From NCBI GenBank assembly GCA_002373995.1, contig DFLB01000049.1, positions 1 to 49,804 of the forward strand: a DNA stretch of 49,804 nucleotides, written 5' to 3'. Below are positions 23,751-31,966 of the stretch, in pieces. Each line of letters starts with the position of its first letter. Position 1 is the stretch's first letter. The notes under the pieces were generated by a model that worked only from the letters and a program-made list of their open reading frames with translations, had not been told where the DNA came from and made no database searches. Origin of the DNA: Bacteroidales bacterium UBA3630. Its GTDB lineage: Bacteria > Bacteroidota > Bacteroidia > Bacteroidales > P3. A program made the translations under genes and the position numbers.

Positions 23751-24431
23751 TCACCCCAGCATCTCGGCCAGCGCCGCCACCAGGTTCTCGCCGCCGGCGA
23801 ATATCTCGCTGATGCGGGTGCCGACCATGTAGGCCGGCGTGGTGGCAATCTTGTGCTCGCTGTCGACACAGACGTCCGTGGGGCCGCAGGCCTGCACCTT
23901 GCATCCGAAGCCTGCCGCCACCTGCGCCGCCTGATTGTCGGTGGCGCCGAGGGTGAGCTGCACCTCGTAGCGGCCCAGCACCTTGGCCAGCACCATCGGA
24001 GCAATGCACATGGCCACGACGGGCTTCTTGGCGCGATAGGTTTCCAGGATGGCATCGGCCACCGTGTCCACCACCTCCATCCGCGGCCCGTCGAAGGCAA
24101 AGGTGCTCAGGTTGCGGGCAGCGCCCATGCCGCCGGGCAGGGCCAGGGCGTCGTAGTCCTCAGGGCGGTACTGTTCCAGCGGCAGCAGGTTGCCGCGGGC
24201 TATGCGTGCACTTTCCACAAAGATGTCGCGCTGCTCCATGTCGAGGACGGTGCCCTCCTCTTCGGTGTCCTCCACGTCGATGTGGGGCACCACCTCGAAG
24301 AGGCCTTCGGGGGCGAAGCATTGGTACTGCCAGCCGCGGCGGTCGACAGCCAGCATCAGGCTGAGGCACTCCTGCAGCTCGCTGCCGTCGCGGTTGCCGC
24401 AGCCGCTGAGTATGATTGCAATCTTCTTCAT
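23751..24431 (-). CDS. elbB: ElbB-like DJ-1/PfpI-superfamily protein
   Basis: The protein has 226 residues from the ATG at 24431. Motifs: KIAIILSGCGNRDGSE at the start, LALPGGMGAARNLSTF, and the nucleophile-elbow AMCIAPMVLAKVLG with its cysteine. ElbB (isoprenoid biosynthesis protein with amidotransferase-like fold) has been reported as a glyoxalase; its true role is unclear. An upstream in-frame ATG at 24473 would add a VKPIKPIKPIPT leader encoded by repeat DNA, and I rejected it. Transcription probably comes from the gamma-lyase gene upstream. Confidence 0.88.
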   Translation of the reverse strand: MKKIAIILSGCGNRDGSELQECLSLMLAVDRRGWQYQCFAPEGLFEVVPHIDVEDTEEEGTVLDMEQRDIFVESARIARGNLLPLEQYRPEDYDALALPGGMGAARNLSTFAFDGPRMEVVDTVADAILETYRAKKPVVAMCIAPMVLAKVLGRYEVQLTLGATDNQAAQVAAGFGCKVQACGPTDVCVDSEHKIATTPAYMVGTRISEIFAGGENLVAALAEMLG

Positions 24432-24455
24432 GGTTGGTATGGGTTTAATAGGCTT

Positions 24456-24508
24456 GATGGGTTTAACGGGCAATGGGCGTATAGCCCATCAGTCCCCTTA
24501 AACCCATC
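24456..24508. repeat. Imperfect inverted repeat between the gamma-lyase and elbB
   Basis: GATGGGTTTAA (24456-24466) pairs with TTAAACCCATC (24498-24508), and an inner ATGGGC / GCCCAT pair closes a GTATA loop. It could be an RNA structure tuning downstream expression. The arms resemble the IKP-coding repeats at 16141-16240. Confidence 0.65.
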
Positions 24509-24527
24509 AAATCCATTGAATTGAGAC

Positions 24528-25733
24528 TTACTTGTTGAACGCGTCGACGCTATCCTTGATCAGCTGGAAGGTGGCTTCGATGTCGTTGTCCAGACCCATC
24601 GAGAAGCGGATGAGGCCTTCGCTCATGCCCATCTCCTTCTGGATCTCTTCGGGCACCTCGCTCGAGGTCGACTTGCCGCTGTTGCTGAAGAGGGTCTTGA
24701 AGTAGCCGAGGCTGACGGCCAGGTAGCCGACGCCCTTCTGCTGCATGAGTTCCATGATCTTGCTGGCGCGGTCGGCCGTGCCCATGTCGATGGAGATCAT
24801 GCCGCCGAAGCCGTAGCCCTCGTTCATCATCGAGCAGAACAGCTTGTAGTCGGGGTGCTCGGGCAAGCCGGGGTAGTTGTACTTGAAGCCCACTTCTTTG
24901 AAGCGCTTGGCCAGGTACATGGCGTTCTCGCCATGCTTCTTCATGCGGATGTGGAGGGTGTGGAGGTTCTTGTTGATCGAGGCGCTGCGCATCGGATCCA
25001 GCACAGGGCCGAGGAGCATGCAGGTGCCGTTGTTGACGTCGATGAGGCTGTTGATATACTCTGCAGAACCGCAGATGGCACCGGCCACGCAGTCGTTGGT
25101 GCCGTTGATGTACTTGGTCATCGAGTAGACCGTCACATCGGCTCCCAGACGGCAGGGGCTGAAGATCATGGGCGTGAAGGTGTTGTCAACGATCAGCTTG
25201 GCACCGGCGGCATGGGCCATCTTGCTCAGCTCGGGCACGTTGGCGATGCGGAGCAGGGGGTTGTTCATCGTCTCGGTGTAGACCACCTTGGTGTTGGGGT
25301 GCTCGTCGAGGGCCTTCTTGACGGCCTTGAGGTCCTGCATGTTGACAAACGTGCAGCCGACGTTGAACTTCTTGATATAGTTGGCCATGAAAGCGAAGGT
25401 GCCGCCATAGGTGGTCATGGAGGCCACGATGTGGTCGCCAGCCTTCACCTCGTGCAGCAGGGCGCACGTGATGGCGGCCAGGCCGCTACCCGTCACCCAA
25501 GCAGCCTCGGTGCCTTCCATAGCGGCCAGGCGCTGGCAGAGGGCCAGGTTGGAGGGGTTCCAGTGGCGGCTGTAGAGGAAGTAGCCCTCCGTCTCGCCAT
25601 GGAAAGTCTCGGTCATCAGATGAGCCTCGGGAAAGGTAAAGGTGGCGCTGTCGCAAATGGCAGGGTTCACGCCGCGGTTGGCATCGCGGCCGTCGATACG
25701 CTGAATAGCGGTTGCAGGATCGAATTTGTTCAT
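24528..25733 (-). CDS. PLP-dependent Cys/Met metabolism enzyme (gamma-lyase type)
   Basis: The protein has 401 residues. PLP is held by K207 in SMTKYINGTND, with D193 of VDNTF contacting the ring, and SRHWNPSN and the STSSEVPEE region as further family marks. Methionine gamma-lyase is the closest call: it would yield methanethiol, ammonia and 2-oxobutyrate. The active-site cysteine typical of that enzyme (in YGCTFAF) is glycine here (YGGTFAF, Gly111), which fits cystathionine or O-acetylhomoserine lyases as well. It is the first gene of an operon with elbB. Cytoplasmic. Confidence 0.85.
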   Translation of the reverse strand: MNKFDPATAIQRIDGRDANRGVNPAICDSATFTFPEAHLMTETFHGETEGYFLYSRHWNPSNLALCQRLAAMEGTEAAWVTGSGLAAITCALLHEVKAGDHIVASMTTYGGTFAFMANYIKKFNVGCTFVNMQDLKAVKKALDEHPNTKVVYTETMNNPLLRIANVPELSKMAHAAGAKLIVDNTFTPMIFSPCRLGADVTVYSMTKYINGTNDCVAGAICGSAEYINSLIDVNNGTCMLLGPVLDPMRSASINKNLHTLHIRMKKHGENAMYLAKRFKEVGFKYNYPGLPEHPDYKLFCSMMNEGYGFGGMISIDMGTADRASKIMELMQQKGVGYLAVSLGYFKTLFSNSGKSTSSEVPEEIQKEMGMSEGLIRFSMGLDNDIEATFQLIKDSVDAFNK

Positions 25734-25777
25734 TGTTATCAGATATTTAATATGAATAATTTATACATTTGAGGATG

Positions 25778-25808
25778 CAAAAATACAACTTTTTCCGCAC
25801 ATGGCAAA
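25778..25808 (-). promoter_or_regulatory. Bacteroidetes promoter for the gamma-lyase gene
   Basis: TTTG (25808-25805), 19 bp, TATTTTTG (25785-25778) on the minus strand. The family-2 element F begins 40 bases upstream. Confidence 0.75.
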
Positions 25809-25847
25809 AAAATAAATCCAAAAACAGCTCGAAACACCCAAATCCGA

Positions 25848-25954
25848 GGCTCTTGGTCCGGGGATGGTCCGGGGATGGTCCGATGGTGGTCCGATGGTGG
25901 TCCGACAAAAAACGGACCACCGGCGGTGAGGCGGCGGAGCACTCGCGGCAAAAA
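25848..25954 (+). repeat. Family-2 dispersed element, copy F
   Basis: GGCTCTTGG, four units at 25855-25898 (GGTCCGGGGAT twice, GGTCCGATGGT twice), then an 8-bp hairpin GTGGTCCG / CGGACCAC around ACAAAAAA, and a shorter GC-rich tail ending GCGGCAAAAA. It lies between two divergent promoters; nothing else is seen in 25734-26051. Confidence 0.88.
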
Positions 25955-25993
25955 TGCCCAAAGGCCACACAGCGCACGCGCGCGAAAAAATAT

Positions 25994-26024
25994 TTTGCCA
26001 TATCGCCATAGTTTCGTATCTTTG
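25994..26024 (+). promoter_or_regulatory. Bacteroidetes promoter for the WG-repeat/pyrC operon
   Basis: TTTG (25994-25997), 19 bp, TATCTTTG (26017-26024), 27 bases before the start codon. Confidence 0.75.
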
Positions 26025-26051
26025 CATCGTCAATTATAATATCCATTCGCG

Positions 26052-27404
26052 ATGAAGAAAAGCGCTATATCACTCATACTCATCCTCTTGATAGGTCTTT
26101 CGGCCACAGCCCAGAAGCCCGTCTACGAAAGCGGCATGAAGAGTTTCGGCTACAAGAACGACAACGGCACATGGCGCATCATGCCCCGTTTCCAGCGCGC
26201 CGGCGAGTTTGAAGGCGGCGTGCGCCGCTGGGCTCCCGTGAAGCTCGACGGTCACTGGGGCTGCATCGACATCGACGGCAACCTCATCTGCCGCAACCTC
26301 TTCCCGACGCAAGAAGTGGCGCGGCAGGCCGGTCGCGAATGGGAGGCCATGAGCGAACCCGGCAAGTGGGTCTACCCCGCACGCAACCAGGCCGACGGAC
26401 GCTGGGGCTTCGTCGACTACTACGGCCGGTGGAAATACCAGCCCGTCTATGAAGCCGCCAACCCCCACCAGGGCAAAGACCCCAAGAGCTTCGCCTCGGT
26501 CAAGAAAGAAGGACGGTGGGGCTGCATCGACGGCCGCGGCGTGCTGGTGGTGAACAACATCTTCCTCAGCGCCGAACAAGCCGAGTCGGCAGGCGCACAA
26601 TGGGCCATCGCGCGCAACTACTACACGTGGCGCGTGCCCGTCACCAACCCCAAGACAGGACTGTGGGGCTTCGTCGACTACCTTGGCCGCTGGGCCGTGC
26701 AGCCGCTCTACCAAGACCAGCGTCCCTTCGGCGAGGACAACAACTACCAGTACACGCAAGTCAAGCAAGAAGGCCGCTGGGCCAACATAGACCGCAACGG
26801 CAACATCATCAGCACCGCCATCTTTTTCACCGCCGAAGACGCCGCCTACGCCCTGCGGCAGTTCGAACACGGGCGCACCCTCGAAGGATGGCGCCTGCCC
26901 GTCACCAATCCCGCCAGCGGCAAGTGGGGATGGGTGGACTGGAGCGGCGAGTGGCGCATCAAACCCATCTATGAGGATGCCACACACTTCGCCAACGACA
27001 CAGGCCTCTTCGCCACCGCCAAGCTCGACGGCTACTGGATGGCCATCAGCGACACCGGCGACGACCTTTCGCGCAACGTCTTCACCCTCAGCAGCGAAGC
27101 GTGGCAGGCCGGCGACCAGTGGGACCGCGGCGAGGAGCTCGGCCACTGGCTCTACCCCGTCATGGACAAGGGCACCCAGGCCTGGGGCTACGTCGACTAC
27201 AAGGGCGAGTGGGTCATCAAGCCCACCCTCGAAGACGCCAAACTCTTCACCTACGTGTGGAACAACCGCGTGGCTCCCGCCAAGATGGACGGCAAATGGG
27301 GCTGCATCGACCACACGGGCCAGTTCGTGGTCGCCAACATCTACAACACCTCTGCCGAAGCGCAGATAGCCGGCCGCCGCTGGGCAGAAGGACGCAAATT
27401 CTAA
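26052..27404 (+). CDS. Secreted compound WG-repeat protein
   Basis: The protein has 450 residues. A signal peptide (1-20, ATAQ) is followed by a regular alternation of two unit types over the whole length: one with WGCIDxxG..., then a helical AxxAGxxW stretch, and one with WGFVDYxGxW...P.Y. About four such pairs of 90 residues can be counted. WG repeats are proposed binding modules; no catalytic residue is visible. It is probably periplasmic or at the surface. It precedes dihydroorotase by 23 bases, though a link between the two jobs is not evident. Confidence 0.85.
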   Translation: MKKSAISLILILLIGLSATAQKPVYESGMKSFGYKNDNGTWRIMPRFQRAGEFEGGVRRWAPVKLDGHWGCIDIDGNLICRNLFPTQEVARQAGREWEAMSEPGKWVYPARNQADGRWGFVDYYGRWKYQPVYEAANPHQGKDPKSFASVKKEGRWGCIDGRGVLVVNNIFLSAEQAESAGAQWAIARNYYTWRVPVTNPKTGLWGFVDYLGRWAVQPLYQDQRPFGEDNNYQYTQVKQEGRWANIDRNGNIISTAIFFTAEDAAYALRQFEHGRTLEGWRLPVTNPASGKWGWVDWSGEWRIKPIYEDATHFANDTGLFATAKLDGYWMAISDTGDDLSRNVFTLSSEAWQAGDQWDRGEELGHWLYPVMDKGTQAWGYVDYKGEWVIKPTLEDAKLFTYVWNNRVAPAKMDGKWGCIDHTGQFVVANIYNTSAEAQIAGRRWAEGRKF

Positions 27405-27427
27405 AGGTTATTGGTTATAGGTTATTG

Positions 27428-28771
27428 ATGAAAACACTTATTCATAATGCGACCATCGTCAACGAGGGTCGCATTTTCGTTGGTTCAGTACTGATTGACG
27501 GCGACCGCATCGCCGAAGTATTCGAAACTTCCGACCCGAGGCTTCGTCCCGTGGCCGAGGGCTTGCCCTCGGCAGCCATCGCTGACGCTCAAGGCCTGCT
27601 GTTGCTACCAGGGGTAATAGACACGCACGTGCATTTCAGGGATGGGGGGAACAGCGAGAACCCGGCGGGGACGTTCTACAGCGAAAGCCGCGCGGCACGG
27701 ACGGGCGGCGTCACCTCGGTGATAGACATGCCCAACACCAAGCCGCAGACTGTGGGATTGGCCGAACTCGAGGCCAAGGAAGCCCTTGCCGCACGCGACT
27801 CGGCCGTCAACTATGGCTTCATGCTCGGCGCCACCAACGACAACATCGACACCCTGCTGGCCATCGAGCCCACGCGCTATGCAGCCATCAAGCTCTTCCT
27901 CGGCTCGTCGACGGGCAACATGCTGGTCAACAACCCCGAGCAGCTCGACCACCTCTTCCGCGACGCCCGCAAGCTCATCGTGGCCCACTGCGAGGAGGAG
28001 CGCGTGGTGCAGGCCAACCTGTCCAACGCCAAGCGAGAATACCAAGGCACTGCTGGCGAGACGGCCGCCCTGCACCCCAAGATACGCAACAACGAGGCCT
28101 GCTTCCTCAGTACCTACCACGCCATCGAGCGCGCCCGACGCTACGGCACCCGCTTCCACGTGGCCCACATCAGCACAGCCACCGAACTCTCGCTGCTCTC
28201 CAATTTCAGCATAGACAAGAAACACATCACCGCCGAGGTGACGCCCAACCACCTGTGGTTCGACGACCGCGACTATGCCGAGCTGGGCAACCTCATCAAG
28301 TGCAACCCCGCCATCAAGACGGCCGAGGACCGGCTGGCCCTCTGGGCAGCCCTTGAAGACGACCTCATCGACACCATAGCCACCGACCATGCCCCCCACC
28401 CCCTCGAGGCCAAGCGGCGCCCCTACTTCGACGCGCCGAGCGGCATACCCAGCATACAGCACTCGCTGCAGATGATGCTGGAACCTGCCATCAGCAACAA
28501 CGAGTTGTTGCTGATGGCGGTGCAGAAGATGTGCCACAACCCGGCCCTGCTCTTCGGCATCAAGGATCGCGGCTTTATCCGCAAGGGCTACCGGGCCGAC
28601 CTGGTGCTGGTACGTCCGGGCGTGGAAGAGACAGTCACGCGCGAATCATTACTATACAAGTGCGGCTGGAGCCCCCTCGAGGGGCAGACCTTCCACACCC
28701 GCGTGGAGCATGTGTGGGTCAACGGCGACGACACCGGCGGCGGTGCCGAAGCACTGGAGTTCAGCAAATAG
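27428..28771 (+). CDS. pyrC: Dihydroorotase
   Basis: The protein has 447 residues and is class I type. It closes N-carbamoyl-aspartate to dihydroorotate in pyrimidine synthesis. Metal and substrate motifs: DTHVHFRDGG (H67, H69), TGGVTSVIDMPNTKP, IVAHCEEE, FHVAHISTATE, ITAEVTPNHLWF, KCNPAIKT and DTIATDHAPH with the catalytic Asp. I used the ATG at 27428; the frame is open far upstream inside the previous gene. An odd PRLRPVAEGLPSAA stretch (residues 37-50) is encoded partly by a perfect palindrome at 27554-27573. The 23-base spacer ahead of it is a GGTTATTGGTTATAGGTTAT repeat. Confidence 0.95.
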   Translation: MKTLIHNATIVNEGRIFVGSVLIDGDRIAEVFETSDPRLRPVAEGLPSAAIADAQGLLLLPGVIDTHVHFRDGGNSENPAGTFYSESRAARTGGVTSVIDMPNTKPQTVGLAELEAKEALAARDSAVNYGFMLGATNDNIDTLLAIEPTRYAAIKLFLGSSTGNMLVNNPEQLDHLFRDARKLIVAHCEEERVVQANLSNAKREYQGTAGETAALHPKIRNNEACFLSTYHAIERARRYGTRFHVAHISTATELSLLSNFSIDKKHITAEVTPNHLWFDDRDYAELGNLIKCNPAIKTAEDRLALWAALEDDLIDTIATDHAPHPLEAKRRPYFDAPSGIPSIQHSLQMMLEPAISNNELLLMAVQKMCHNPALLFGIKDRGFIRKGYRADLVLVRPGVEETVTRESLLYKCGWSPLEGQTFHTRVEHVWVNGDDTGGGAEALEFSK

Positions 28772-28774
28772 AAA

Positions 28775-28808
28775 AAGAATGCGGCCCGCTTTGGCGGGCC
28801 GCATTCTT
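28775..28808. terminator. Terminator hairpin between convergent genes
   Basis: A perfect 15-bp stem AAGAATGCGGCCCGC / GCGGGCCGCATTCTT with a TTTG loop. The T run is on the minus-strand side, so it mainly ends the gene at 28830-29549, but it can serve pyrC too. Confidence 0.88.
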
Positions 28809-28829
28809 CATGAAATCTGTACTTACAGA

Positions 28830-29549
28830 TTAGAAGCAGTAGCCAACGCCGACAAAGAGGTTGCCAAACGTCTGGGAGGCCTCCTCGTTGCTTTCCGGTG
28901 TGTAGGCGCAACGGTTGAGCAGACCCATGTTGTAGCCAGCCTCGAGGCGGAAGTTCTGGTACTGTGCACCGATGCCGACCATCACACCGAGGTCAAAGGA
29001 TTTCAGGTTTTCCAAATCGCTCTCACCATCCTCCTTGGCATACAAGTCGTTGGTGTGAGTGGTGGTGCCGTTGAGAGAAGCGATGGGGCTGCCCGAGACG
29101 GTCTTTTCCGTCACCTCCTTAGCGGAAACGCCAATCTGGATGTTCGGACCAACAAAGGCGAAGACGGAGAGGTCGTTGCCGAGGGCGAGCTTGTAGTTGG
29201 CCAAGATGGGGATGTTGAGTTCCATCATGGTAACAGTATTCTTGATGTCGGTCGTGACACCAAGGAGCGTGTTGCTCTTGGTCTCGCTGCGGCTGTTGTA
29301 GTTGAAATAGAGGCCGCCGGAGATGCCGAGTTCATTGGAGAGGGCATAGTTGTAAGAACCGCCCACGAAGAAACCACCACCAATCTGAATCGTGGTGTCT
29401 TGGGCATACGAAGTACTGCCGGAGGTGTACTTGTAGTGGGACTTCATCGACTTACTGGAGTAGCCAGCGTTCACGCTCAGCTGGGCAAAAGCCTGGCCAG
29501 CGACCAACATAGCGGCTGCAAAAGCCACAAAAGCGAATACTTTTTTCAT
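28830..29549 (-). CDS. Outer-membrane beta-barrel (porin-like) protein
   Basis: The protein has 239 residues. The signal peptide ends FAQ at residue 23. Alternating strands (GGGFFVGGSYNYALS, ISGGLYFNYNSR, LNIPILANYKLALG, FRLEAGYNMGLLN) end in GVGYCF, as in the Bacteroidetes porin/OMP_b-brl families. It follows the acyl-CoA synthetase gene by 39 bases with no terminator between, so it may be co-transcribed or have a promoter inside that gene. Function unknown. Confidence 0.85.
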   Translation of the reverse strand: MKKVFAFVAFAAAMLVAGQAFAQLSVNAGYSSKSMKSHYKYTSGSTSYAQDTTIQIGGGFFVGGSYNYALSNELGISGGLYFNYNSRSETKSNTLLGVTTDIKNTVTMMELNIPILANYKLALGNDLSVFAFVGPNIQIGVSAKEVTEKTVSGSPIASLNGTTTHTNDLYAKEDGESDLENLKSFDLGVMVGIGAQYQNFRLEAGYNMGLLNRCAYTPESNEEASQTFGNLFVGVGYCF

Positions 29550-29588
29550 TGTTGTTTATGAATTTAGTTAAACATAAAGGTTTTTCGT

Positions 29589-31661
29589 TTATTTCTCGAG
29601 GCGTATGCGTGCGTCGACGGCGGTAACGTAGCGCGGGTTGCCAAGCAGCGGGTTGAGGTCCATCTCGGCAATCTCGGGCGCAGCCTGCACCAAAGCGCTG
29701 ACGCGGGCAATCTGGTCGGCGTAGAGGTCGAGGTTGACTCCCTCCTGGCCACGCACACCCTGCAGTATCTTGTAGCCCTTGAGGTGGGTGAGCATCTCTT
29801 TGGCTTCGGCGGCGGTGATGGGGGCCAGGGCACTCTGCACGTCCTTCAGCACCTCAATGAAGATGCCGCCCAGACCGAAGAAGATCTGGTGGCCGAACTT
29901 GGCATCGCGGATGGCGCCGATGTAGACGTCGGTGCCGTCGAGCATGGGGTACATCTCCACAGCGTAGGTCTCGGGGATGACGATTAGGCGGTCGAACTCG
30001 CGGGCCACGGTGTCGAGGTCTTTGACGCCGAGGGTCACGCCGCCCACGTCGCTCTTGTGCAGCGGGCCGACGACCTTCATCACCAGCGGCACATCCTTCG
30101 AGCAGCCGACCTCCTTGGCGAAGGCCAGGGCATCCTCTTTCTTGCTCACCTCGACGCTCTTCTTGCGGCTGATACCGGCGGCATCGAGCAGCTCGTTGTA
30201 GTCGGCAATCTCCATATAGCCGTCCTTGCAGCGGTCGATGGTGCGGCGGATGCGGGCCACGTCGATGGCGGGCTGCTCCACGTGCTCAGGCTGCGGCTTG
30301 GGCGTATGGTAGACCTTGCAGATGGCGTTGCCGAGGACGCACTCTTCGGGGAAGTTGATGCGGCCCTTGGCGATGAAGTCCTCGATTTCGTCCTTCACGT
30401 TGATGATGGAGGGCAGCACGGGGAAGATGGGTTTCTTGCAGGTCTTCATCTTCTGGTCGAGCAGGTCATAGACCTCCTTGTTGCTGAACAGTCCGGGGCT
30501 GCCGAAGATGACCACCGAGAAGTCGATGTCGGTGTAGTCGTTCTCGACGGCGTTGATGATATAGCCCAGCTGCTCGGCGGTGCCGGTGGCCAGGAAGTCG
30601 ATGGGGTTGCCCACCGAGCTGCCTGGGAATAGCTTCTCCAGCAGGGCGGGGCTGGCGGGGTGCTCTTTGAGCGAGGGCACCTCCATGCCGCCGTTGCTCA
30701 GCACGTCGGTCAGCATCACGGCGGGGCCGCCGGCGTGGGTGATCACGGCGCAGCGTTTGCCCTTGATTTCGGGGTGCATGAAGACGGCGCAGACAGTGGT
30801 GAGCTCCTGACGGTTCTGGCAGCGGACGATGCCGGCCTTGCGGAAGAGGGCGTCGACGGCGGCGTCGTTGGTGGCCAGGGCGCCGGTGTGCGACGAAGCG
30901 GCACGGCTGCCGGCGGCACTGCCACCGCTCTTGATGGCGGCGATGTGGCAGCCCTTGTTGATGAGGCTGCGGCTGTGCTTGAGCAGGCGCTGCGGGTCGC
31001 CGATCTTCTCCATATAGAGCATGATGACACGGCTCGAACGTTCGGGGTCGAAGGTTTCGTCGAGGTGCTCCAGCACGTCTTCGATACCGAGCTGGGCGCT
31101 GTTGCCCACGGCCCACACGCTGTTGAACTTGAGGCCGTTGCTCATGCCGTACTCTTTGATGAAGACGGCGGTGGCGCCGCTGCCGGTGATGAAGTCCACG
31201 CCTTTGGGGTCGAGGTGGGGTATCGGGGTGTCGAAGCAGCCGGCATAGTTGGTGTTGAGGAAGCCGGTGCAGTTGGGGCCGATGAGCGAGCCGCCGACGC
31301 TGTTGATGGTGTCGACGATGTGCTTCTCGATGGCGGCGCCTTCGGCGTTCTCCTCCGAGAAGCCGGCGCTGATGATGATGAAGCCCTTGGTGCCCTTCTC
31401 CTTGGCGAGCACGTCGACCGTCTGGGCGCAGAACTTGGCTGCGATGCAGAGGATGGCGCAGTCGACCTGCGGCAGGTCGTCGACCTTGGCGTAGCATTTA
31501 ACGCCTTGCACTTCGGTTTCCTTTGGGTTGACGGCGTAGACCTGTCCCTTGAAGGGGCTCTCGAGGAGGTTTTTGAGGGCTTTGCCGCCGGGTTTATGCA
31601 CATCGGACGAAGCACCGCAGATGACGATGCTACGGGGATTGAGTAGTTCTTTTGCTATCAT
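29589..31661 (-). CDS. ADP-forming acetate/acyl-CoA synthetase
   Basis: The single 690-residue chain holds both the alpha part (CoA-binding Rossmann fold SIVICGASSDVHKPG; CoA-ligase with the phospho-histidine loop AASSHTGALAT) and the beta ATP-grasp part from about residue 490 (PLVMKVVGPLHKSDVGGVTLGV, FFGLGGIFIEVL, EMDLNPLL). Such enzymes convert acyl-CoA, ADP and phosphate to acid, CoA and ATP, giving ATP in fermentation. The exact acid cannot be told; acetate is the default. In the cytoplasm. Element G lies 130 bases upstream of the start. Confidence 0.9.
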   Translation of the reverse strand: MIAKELLNPRSIVICGASSDVHKPGGKALKNLLESPFKGQVYAVNPKETEVQGVKCYAKVDDLPQVDCAILCIAAKFCAQTVDVLAKEKGTKGFIIISAGFSEENAEGAAIEKHIVDTINSVGGSLIGPNCTGFLNTNYAGCFDTPIPHLDPKGVDFITGSGATAVFIKEYGMSNGLKFNSVWAVGNSAQLGIEDVLEHLDETFDPERSSRVIMLYMEKIGDPQRLLKHSRSLINKGCHIAAIKSGGSAAGSRAASSHTGALATNDAAVDALFRKAGIVRCQNRQELTTVCAVFMHPEIKGKRCAVITHAGGPAVMLTDVLSNGGMEVPSLKEHPASPALLEKLFPGSSVGNPIDFLATGTAEQLGYIINAVENDYTDIDFSVVIFGSPGLFSNKEVYDLLDQKMKTCKKPIFPVLPSIINVKDEIEDFIAKGRINFPEECVLGNAICKVYHTPKPQPEHVEQPAIDVARIRRTIDRCKDGYMEIADYNELLDAAGISRKKSVEVSKKEDALAFAKEVGCSKDVPLVMKVVGPLHKSDVGGVTLGVKDLDTVAREFDRLIVIPETYAVEMYPMLDGTDVYIGAIRDAKFGHQIFFGLGGIFIEVLKDVQSALAPITAAEAKEMLTHLKGYKILQGVRGQEGVNLDLYADQIARVSALVQAAPEIAEMDLNPLLGNPRYVTAVDARIRLEK

Positions 31662-31785
31662 ATTCAGGGGTTTTATTGTTTACTAAAATATGTTTTGTAA
31701 CGCTGGGGTTGCAATTATATTGTGTCATCATAAAAAAATAAAGTTCTTTTTTGGCATTTTTTTAGGATACGGGTAGTCCATCCAA

Positions 31786-31906
31786 GGCTCTTGGTCCGGG
31801 GATGGTCCGAGGATGGTCCGAGGGCGGTCCGAGGGCGGTCCGGGGAAAAACGGACCACGGACGGTCTGGCACCGGAGTGGCAGCGGGGAGGCAAGCGGTA
31901 AAAAAA
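31786..31906 (+). repeat. Family-2 dispersed element, copy G
   Basis: GGCTCTTGG, four units at 31793-31836 (GGTCCGGGGAT, GGTCCGAGGAT, GGTCCGAGGGC twice), hairpin GGTCCG-GGGAAAAA-CGGACC (31837-31856), and a 50-base tail with GCAAGCGGTAAAAAAA. It lies upstream of the acyl-CoA synthetase and just past the terminator of the ileS operon. Nothing else is seen in 31662-31966. Confidence 0.88.
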
Positions 31907-31907
31907 T

Positions 31908-31941
31908 GGCAGAATTAAAACCGTGTGGTTTTAATTCTGCC
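31908..31941 (-). terminator. Terminator of the ileS operon
   Basis: A perfect 15-bp stem GGCAGAATTAAAACC / GGTTTTAATTCTGCC with a four-base loop, followed on the minus strand by ATTTTTTT, which belongs to the end of element G. Confidence 0.9.
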
Positions 31942-31966
31942 AACAGGTTACCTATTGTACGAGAGG

